From assembly GCF_018255755.1 (NCBI RefSeq), contig NZ_CP073766.1, forward strand, positions 4,834,501 through 4,898,500: a stretch of DNA of 64,000 nt. Reading direction: 5' to 3'. The stretch is from Chitinophaga sp. HK235 (GTDB lineage Bacteria; Bacteroidota; Bacteroidia; Chitinophagales; Chitinophagaceae). Positions 60,878 to 64,000 of the stretch are shown in pieces. The translations under genes were made by a program, and so were the position numbers. Below the pieces are notes generated by a model, which had not been told where the DNA came from, did no database searches, and was given only the letters and a program-made list of their open reading frames with translations. The stretch's first letter is position 1. Each line of letters opens with the position of its first letter.

Positions 60878-62311
60878 TTAATAGTTGATATTCAGCAAAC
60901 GTAGTTTATTGTAAAGCGTTTTGCGGTCAATATTGAGCAGCTGCGCTGCTTTTGTTTTATTGTATTTCACTTCCTTGAGTACATTGATAATTTTGTTGTA
61001 CTCTGCCTGTAATGCCACCGTTTTCAGATCGTTGTCATTGGCCATAAGGGCCAGTTCTCCGCTTAGCGGCATTTCTTCAACCGGTTGCGCGAAAGCCTCT
61101 TTCATTTCCAGTGGTAGTGCAGACATAGAGATCTCCTGCATTTCCGGAGTGAGCAGACAGGCGCGGCGGATAATGTTTTTCAGTTCACGGATATTGCCTG
61201 GCCAGTTGTATTGATGGAAACACTTCCATACTTCCGGAGATATTTTACCACAGGTTTTTTCCAGTTCTTTTTCCACCTGTTCTACAAAGGCTGCCACAAA
61301 GAGCGGCAGGTCTTCGCGACGTTCGCGCAAAGGTGGAATGTAGATCGTGAATTCATTAAAACGATGGAAGAGGTCTTCCCTGAACTTGCCACGCTGTACC
61401 GATTCAGAGAGCTTTTCATTGGAAGCTACAATAATACGTACGTCCACCGGTATCTCCTTGAGGCTTCCCACTCTCCGGATTACTTTCTCCTGCAATACAC
61501 GCAGCATCGCTACCTGTATATCATAAGAGAGATTGGATATTTCATCCAGGAAAAGCGTACCACCTTGTGCCTGTTCGAAAGCGCCAATTTTAGTATTGAT
61601 AGCCCCTGTAAATGAACCTTTTTCATGACCAAACAATTCGCTGGCGGCCAGTTCTTTCGAAAGGCTGCCGCAATCCAGTGCCACAAAAGGTTGTGAAGAG
61701 CGTTTACTATGATGATGGATCAGATGTGCAACAGATTCCTTACCGGTACCTGTTTCGCCGAAGATGATCACACTATAGTCCGTTGGTGCTACCAATTTGA
61801 TCTGGCGAATGAGTTCACGGGCACCATCGCTTTCTCCGTACACATACTTTTCATTTTTTTCACTCTGGTTGCGGGACAACAATGTTTCCCGGGCTTCCGG
61901 GGCGCTGCCGGTATCTACCGGCTGTACAGCCATACGTTCTTGTTCGGATTCCTTATGAGCAAATGCCTTATGTACGAGGTTGAGGATTTCATCGGGATAC
62001 AGTGGTTTGGACAAATAATCATAGGCGCCATTTTTCACCATTTCCACGGCTACACGAACATCGGTATAACCGGTGATGATGATGACAATGGTTTGCGGAT
62101 TTATCTGTTGTATATCCTGCAACAACTGCGCACCGTCTGTATCTTTCAGCCTGTAGTCACAAAGCACCAGGTCGAATGTTTTTTCCTTCATCATTTTCAG
62201 GGCAGCGGCGCCCGTCATGGTGGTGTCCACATTAAATCCGTGTTTGCTCAGGAATTTACTCAGGAGCGTACAGATATTAATTTCATCATCTATGATCAGA
62301 ATATTTTTCAT
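60878..62311 (-). CDS. Sigma-54-dependent response regulator
   Basis: The 477-residue activator has a receiver domain (about 1-120; Asp52 in LVLCDYRLKD), an AAA+ domain with GETGTGKE (185-192), the sigma-54 contact loop as GSFTGA (the second residue Ser where most have Ala), Walker B GGTLFLDEIS, and a Fis-type HTH at the C terminus (NKTKAAQLLNIDRKTLYNKL, about 452-471). It lies 66 nt downstream of the CheY-like gene on the same strand. The partner kinase may be one of the two at 57294 and 58805. Confidence 0.94.
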   Translation of the reverse strand: MKNILIIDDEINICTLLSKFLSKHGFNVDTTMTGAAALKMMKEKTFDLVLCDYRLKDTDGAQLLQDIQQINPQTIVIIITGYTDVRVAVEMVKNGAYDYLSKPLYPDEILNLVHKAFAHKESEQERMAVQPVDTGSAPEARETLLSRNQSEKNEKYVYGESDGARELIRQIKLVAPTDYSVIIFGETGTGKESVAHLIHHHSKRSSQPFVALDCGSLSKELAASELFGHEKGSFTGAINTKIGAFEQAQGGTLFLDEISNLSYDIQVAMLRVLQEKVIRRVGSLKEIPVDVRIIVASNEKLSESVQRGKFREDLFHRFNEFTIYIPPLRERREDLPLFVAAFVEQVEKELEKTCGKISPEVWKCFHQYNWPGNIRELKNIIRRACLLTPEMQEISMSALPLEMKEAFAQPVEEMPLSGELALMANDNDLKTVALQAEYNKIINVLKEVKYNKTKAAQLLNIDRKTLYNKLRLLNINY

Positions 62312-62377
62312 ACTTCTCTAATATGTGGTATTGTCAACAGCTAATTAAAATTACTAATAAATCCCGGCTCTTTCGTG

Positions 62378-62800
62378 CTAGTGCCTGATACTTCCGATTA
62401 ATTCATCAACATGTTTTACACTAAAAGGTTTTGCGAGGAAGAAAGTTGCTCCTGCGCTCAAAGCCTTCTGTTTTTCCATGCCGTTATCGTAGGCACTAAT
62501 GGTAATGACCGGTAAAGTTGGGCACTTTTTCCTGATCACTGGCAATGCTTCCAGCCCCGAACCATCCGGGAGGTGGATATCAAGAAACAGCAGGTCTGGC
62601 TGCTGCTGTTGCAGAAACGACAGACCTTCATTCAATGCATGGACATATTTAACATTATATCCATGTCGTACAAGTGTCAGCTGCAACAGTCGGCAGATAT
62701 CCGGTTCATCATCTATGATCAGAATACAAGGACCTTTCCTTATATCATCCGTTGAACCCAATCCGGACAGGTTCAAGGTTGTCTTTTTTGGTTGTAACAT
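62378..62800 (-). CDS. Single-domain response regulator (CheY-like)
   Basis: The 140-residue protein is a stand-alone receiver with IIDDEPD near 28, acceptor Asp74 in LLFLDIHLPDG, a Thr/Ser switch in ITISAYD and Lys-Pro near the end (LAKPFSVKH). The first 23 residues precede the domain. The ATG at 62800 lies inside the upstream glycosyltransferase frame (56-nt overlap); TTG codons at positions 9 or 14 would shorten the overlap. It likely relays phosphate to another component. Confidence 0.88.
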   Translation of the reverse strand: MLQPKKTTLNLSGLGSTDDIRKGPCILIIDDEPDICRLLQLTLVRHGYNVKYVHALNEGLSFLQQQQPDLLFLDIHLPDGSGLEALPVIRKKCPTLPVITISAYDNGMEKQKALSAGATFFLAKPFSVKHVDELIGSIRH

Positions 62801-64000
62801 ATTTATGTTTGTTCCATTGTTCCATCAAAAGACGTGCGATCAAATAACACACTGTAGACTCTGCTCCCTGGTTCTGGTTGACGTTGTAACGTTCCAGACC
62901 ATCATAGCAGCCATATGTCAGTGGGTTATAAATCAGCTGTTTGAGATGATTATTTCCCAGGTACCAGCTGAAAGCGACACGCATTTTTTCAAGGTACAAT
63001 TGATTTTTTGTGATATTATAAAATGTATCCATTGCCAGCATAGTATAAGCTACTTCGATTGACTGTTCTCCACCAGGTTCATTATTGGGAGGTGTATTTT
63101 TATGGTACCATGTTTTATTACTGATGACTTTCATGTAACTGTCAGTGAATGTTTTGTTACAAAGGAAAGTCAGGCTTTCTTCTGCTGTTTTGCGGTAATT
63201 ATGATTACCTGTTACCTGGAAGGCCATCATCATGGCTTCCGGGAGTACGGCATTACCGTAGGTAAGACTTGCTTCAAACCATTTCCATTCTTCATCAGCT
63301 TCCAGCACATAATACCCCTGGAGTCTGGCAGCGAGTATATCGAGCAATGTCACAGCCTGTTCCGAGGCGCGATATTGCAGGGAATAATACAATCCCTTCA
63401 TGGCAAAGGCCATAGCCCTGGGTGAGATAAGGCTGTCTACCCAACGGAGGCCAGGCCTGAAGAGCGATATCACATCCTGTACCGCATCAAAAGGTAGCGA
63501 CCGGTGATTGGCCAGTGCAAATCCCAATGCCCATATAGCACGACCATTGGCATCTTCCAGATTGACATCATCATTTTGTGTGGTAAAGCCTCCGTCTTTA
63601 TCTACGTAATTCAGGAACTTACCGGATGCTTTCTGGCAGTAGCCGATAAAGTCGATGTATTTACGCAGCAACGTGGTTGTGAAGCTGCTGGATTTAATTT
63701 CCGAGATATACATGCACATAGCGATCAGCGCTCTGGCATTGTCATCGAGGGTATATCCGTAGGCTGGATCGGGCACATCATGCCGGGCAAACTGCAGCAT
63801 GCCAAATTCATCTGTCATGCGGTCTATATGATCGAGGTATGGCGCCGGTAAGTTAGGCATCATAACCTTATTATCTACCAGCACTTCATTGAACATTGAC
63901 ATGTGGGCGATGGCTACATTATCCCAGATAGAGTTGCGTGTTTTTTCGATGGCATTGATGCTCATCTGCCGGCGCAGATCAGCGTTGCCCAGCAGGTTGA
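62745..64000 (-). CDS. Glycosyltransferase C-terminal part with helical toroid-like domain (cut by window edge)
   Basis: The frame is open to the right edge, so the 5' end is missing. The first visible residues (NLLGNADLRRQMSINAIEKT) look like the end of a GT-B glycosyltransferase, followed from about 30 residues on by a helical domain of some 370 residues with GYTLDDNARALIAM, GRAIWALGFALANH and EVAYTMLAMDTFYN. That repeat pattern is like an (alpha/alpha)6 toroid, as in glycosidases or epimerases. It may be a two-domain enzyme that makes and trims a glycan, but the first domain lies outside the window. The 3' end overlaps the CheY-like gene by 56 nt. Confidence 0.75.
   Translation of the reverse strand, partial: NLLGNADLRRQMSINAIEKTRNSIWDNVAIAHMSMFNEVLVDNKVMMPNLPAPYLDHIDRMTDEFGMLQFARHDVPDPAYGYTLDDNARALIAMCMYISEIKSSSFTTTLLRKYIDFIGYCQKASGKFLNYVDKDGGFTTQNDDVNLEDANGRAIWALGFALANHRSLPFDAVQDVISLFRPGLRWVDSLISPRAMAFAMKGLYYSLQYRASEQAVTLLDILAARLQGYYVLEADEEWKWFEASLTYGNAVLPEAMMMAFQVTGNHNYRKTAEESLTFLCNKTFTDSYMKVISNKTWYHKNTPPNNEPGGEQSIEVAYTMLAMDTFYNITKNQLYLEKMRVAFSWYLGNNHLKQLIYNPLTYGCYDGLERYNVNQNQGAESTVCYLIARLLMEQWNKHKYVTTKKDNLEPVRIGFNG

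Overview
This 64 kb window looks like chromosome from a Bacteroidota bacterium, most likely a member of the Chitinophagaceae such as Chitinophaga. The evidence is lineage-type proteins (DUF4290, DUF5522, IPExxxVDY-like, DUF4199, a Rho with a long acidic insertion, and MurA with Asp in place of the catalytic Cys), promoters of the Bacteroidota form TTTG-N19..21-TAnnTTTG, and few Shine-Dalgarno sites. No phage, IS element, rRNA or CRISPR array was seen. Most of the window is housekeeping and metabolic DNA organised in short operons.

Layout. 0-10 kb: a lipoprotein, a peptide-type ABC permease, a GT2 glycosyltransferase and an alpha/beta hydrolase on the minus strand; an acyl-CoA dehydrogenase and a cell-wall amidase on the plus strand; then an exported M28 peptidase. 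10-16 kb: an AhpD-like protein with KorB, a GH3 acyl-amido synthetase with a LysE exporter, an inositol monophosphatase and ThiL. 16-23 kb: a minus-strand run of GT39, NagA, VOC, omega-amidase-like nitrilase, RecX and UvrD/PcrA. 23-33 kb: an ECF sigma factor, HdeD-like protein, second M28 peptidase, RpiB, TatC, a CNNM/CorC protein, Gmk, MurA and DUF4290. 33-38.7 kb: an SDR, an alpha/beta hydrolase, a tryptophan 2,3-dioxygenase with an Lrp regulator, an unusual tRNA-like gene, then trmB, DUF5522, an alkyltransferase-like protein, an IPExxxVDY-like protein and a pterin dehydratase. 38.7-51.6 kb: a LytS/LytTR pair, TetR with a beta-barrel protein, rho, asnS, exbD, a 2OG-Fe(II) oxygenase, a chromate transporter and a sigma-54 response regulator. 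51.7-55.6 kb: a Ku-LigD NHEJ operon. 55.7-64 kb: small stress-type genes and a signalling cluster of two histidine kinases, a sigma-54 activator and a CheY-like receiver, running into a glycosyltransferase cut by the window edge.

The most unusual observations are these. (1) A class II tRNA-like gene at 36338-36483 has a 74-nt structured variable arm, anticodon GUC, encoded CCA, a near-consensus promoter and a terminator. (2) LigD is split by one base in an A9 run that matches an A_AAA_AAA slippery site; re-reading one base restores an 841-residue enzyme. (3) A dispersed intergenic repeat is built of 9-nt units beginning TGAT. It abuts stop codons and brackets terminator hairpins. (4) Long palindromes of another kind follow some genes, one ending 2 nt before a start codon. 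I found no clear new multi-gene system; the tRNA-like RNA is the best candidate for something undescribed.
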